Source of the DNA: Paracoccus saliphilus
GTDB taxonomy: Bacteria > Pseudomonadota > Alphaproteobacteria > Rhodobacterales > Rhodobacteraceae
DNA: 64,000 nt
Assembly: GCF_028553805.1 (NCBI RefSeq)
Contig: NZ_CP067141.1
Span: forward strand, 178,884 to 242,883
Direction: 5' to 3'
The position numbers and the translations under genes are program-made. Below are positions 62,748-64,000 of the stretch, piece after piece. The notes under the pieces were generated by a model. That model was not told where the DNA came from and did not search any database. It saw only the letters and a list, made by a program, of their open reading frames with translations. Each line of letters begins with the position of its first letter. Position 1 is the first letter of the stretch.

Positions 62748-63764
62748 CTAGAGCGAGCGGAGCAACACCGTAGTGTCCGGCAGGCGCGCCAGGCTGGCGT
62801 CTATCCGGTCGCGCCATTTCGCACCGCGGTCGCGGGCATCTTCAAGCGCGTCCAGTAGGTCTTCGGGGCGATCCGCTGCCAGCGCCGCGATCAGGAAGGC
62901 GGCCTGCGCGCGGTCCTTTTGCGCCTTGATCCGGTCGCTGTCACGGCGGCGTTCCGCAACGATCAGCTTGTGAATGGCATAGCGCTCGGGCCGGGGGATC
63001 TGGACCAGCACGCCGCTGCGATAGGGGATGGCGGCGGGGATCGGCTCGGCGATCAGGTAGTTCAGATGGTTCAGCGCCTGCGCCTGCACGCCAAGCGCGG
63101 GAAGCTCGCGCAACCCCTCTGCGCCAAAGGCCGGGGTCAGAAACTCGACCAGCGCGTTGCCCGCCGTCTGCCGCCAGCGCCAGCTGCGGCCGGGCTCCAG
63201 GCTCGGGGCCGGGCTGAAGGCGAAATCGCCCAGAACCTGTTGGACCGGCGGGGCTGCGGCGTCTTCAAGCGCCAGCGACAGCCGTTCGAAACTGGCGATG
63301 TCCAGATCGTCGGTCTGCGCCGCCTGCGTCAGGTCATAGCGCAGGTTCAGCTCTCCCTCATACAGCCGGAAGGCATGGGTGCCGACCACCGTGCCGCCCA
63401 GGCGGAACACCCCTGCCCCGGCCAGCGCCGCCATCAGGCTGCCGGTCGAGGGGTCGAGGCCGAGGAACCCCTCGGCCCGGAGCAGCCGCACCAGCCTTGC
63501 GCGGGCGCGGCGGCGATCCTGTGCCGGGGCGCGGGCCTCGCGGTGGCGGGCGATCAGGGCGCGCAAGGCATCGCTGTCCTCGCCGATGTAGTGCTTGCGC
63601 ACCTCGCTGCCGACGCGAAAACTGTCATACCAATAGACCCGCCCGTTCCGCGTCACCTTCGTCGGCGTGCCGCGCAGGTCGGATACGGCCTCTTCGCGCA
63701 GGGCGCGCAGCAGGTCGTGATAGGCGGCATGGGCGATCTGGCTATGACGCTCGGACATGTTCAA
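62748..63764 (-). CDS. Nucleotidyltransferase-fold protein (GSU2403 family)
   Basis: This 338-residue protein belongs to a family of large nucleotidyltransferase-fold proteins (YYxxLR-like start HAAYHDLLRALREEAVSDLR, GGTVVGTHAFRLYEGELN, TDDLDIASFERL with the catalytic D-x-D). Similar proteins are found on plasmids and some act in abortive-infection or toxin systems, but no partner gene is adjacent. Start may be 63764 or 63758. The strong inverted repeat upstream suggests tight regulation. Confidence 0.85.
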   Translation of the reverse strand: MNMSERHSQIAHAAYHDLLRALREEAVSDLRGTPTKVTRNGRVYWYDSFRVGSEVRKHYIGEDSDALRALIARHREARAPAQDRRRARARLVRLLRAEGFLGLDPSTGSLMAALAGAGVFRLGGTVVGTHAFRLYEGELNLRYDLTQAAQTDDLDIASFERLSLALEDAAAPPVQQVLGDFAFSPAPSLEPGRSWRWRQTAGNALVEFLTPAFGAEGLRELPALGVQAQALNHLNYLIAEPIPAAIPYRSGVLVQIPRPERYAIHKLIVAERRRDSDRIKAQKDRAQAAFLIAALAADRPEDLLDALEDARDRGAKWRDRIDASLARLPDTTVLLRSL

Positions 63765-63789
63765 CGATTCCCCTAATTGTTGAATACAC

Positions 63790-63824
63790 CCATGTTCAAC
63801 AAATGAAAAGACTGTTGAACATGG
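63790..63824. promoter_or_regulatory. Perfect 12-bp inverted repeat upstream of the nucleotidyltransferase gene
   Basis: CCATGTTCAACA (63790-63801) and TGTTGAACATGG (63813-63824) are exact complements with an 11-bp spacer. Further half-sites occur closer to the gene: CATGTTCAAC at about 63756-63765 and TTGTTGAATA at 63777-63786. The repeated GTTGAACAT/ATGTTCAAC motif looks like binding sites for a dimeric regulator controlling the minus-strand gene. The remaining bases to 64000 show no gene. Confidence 0.65.
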
Positions 63825-64000
63825 AAAACACCCGTGACCCGCCTAGTGCCTGATCCCGGCTTTGCCACCAGATATCGGGGGTGCATGCAAAAAATACTTG
63901 CGAGAATCGGGACTTCGAGGCATTTATTTACGGAGCAAACAGAATAAGACGGCTTAAAGCGTAACAAACGCATCAGCAGCCGCGCGAAATGAGAGGCAGA

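Overview
The window looks like an accessory replicon or genomic island of a high-GC alphaproteobacterium, most likely Rhodobacterales (Paracoccus/Rhodobacter type). Four things suggest this: a rhizobial-style Trb/TraG/DUF3363-relaxase conjugation set, a tyrosine recombinase + DUF1403 + ScpB group of the kind found on alphaproteobacterial plasmids, dTDP-rhamnose and UDP-galactofuranose genes, and IS elements of alphaproteobacterial type. No rRNA, tRNA or CRISPR array was seen. The taxonomic call is inference.

Layout. 0-3.9 kb: surface polysaccharide genes (two GT2 glycosyltransferases, an unknown protein, UDP-galactopyranose mutase). 4.0-5.4 kb: IS debris, including a complete but frameshifted IS427-group element. 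5.6-12.3 kb: a metabolic and quorum-sensing block with an Lrp regulator divergent from an MdeB-like 2-oxoacid dehydrogenase E1, then a PduX-like GHMP kinase, a truncated CysK-like PLP enzyme joined directly to a decapitated luxR, an intact luxI and a LysR gene. 12.2-39.1 kb: the backbone of an integrative and conjugative element (ICE) or conjugative plasmid, almost all on the minus strand. In transcription order it contains ardC, a toxin-antitoxin pair, ssb, a QseM-like protein, an FseA-like frameshifted gene, an RdfS/AlpA-like HTH protein, repA, DUF2840, traF, DUF736, a lytic transglycosylase, a possible oriT, relaxase, traG, a CopG protein, Fic + SEC-C cargo, and trbBCDEJ-(K)-LF, an antisense cupin, then trbGI and DUF2274. 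39-45.8 kb: small ORFs, transposase relics, the rfbCBDA rhamnose operon and a broken IS3. 45.9-52.0 kb: two identical-length IS5-family copies in opposite orientation enclosing a DUF1800/DUF1501 pair and a second relic of the PLP gene. 52.2-55.3 kb: a sulfotransferase-like protein and a bifunctional ATP sulfurylase/APS kinase. 55.7-59.6 kb: IS701/IS110/IS6 debris, a MazEF-like pair and a GFA protein. 59.8-64 kb: ScpB, DUF1403, a tyrosine recombinase with a palindrome at its promoter, and a nucleotidyltransferase with a perfect 12-bp inverted repeat upstream.

How it fits together. The conjugation genes form one long transfer module. Its regulatory end resembles the published ICEMlSym-R7A circuit, in which a +1 programmed ribosomal frameshift makes FseA, FseA activates the excisionase gene rdfS, and the small protein QseM antagonises this. 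The same architecture can be read here at 32.7-34.3 kb, which is the strongest finding. The quorum-sensing genes at the left flank are damaged: luxI is intact but luxR has lost the first part of its signal-binding domain by fusion to a truncated PLP-enzyme gene, a more complete relic of which survives 40 kb away. The glf, rfb, glycosyltransferase, ATP-sulfurylase and sulfotransferase genes together suggest a rhamnose- and galactofuranose-containing, possibly sulfated surface polysaccharide.
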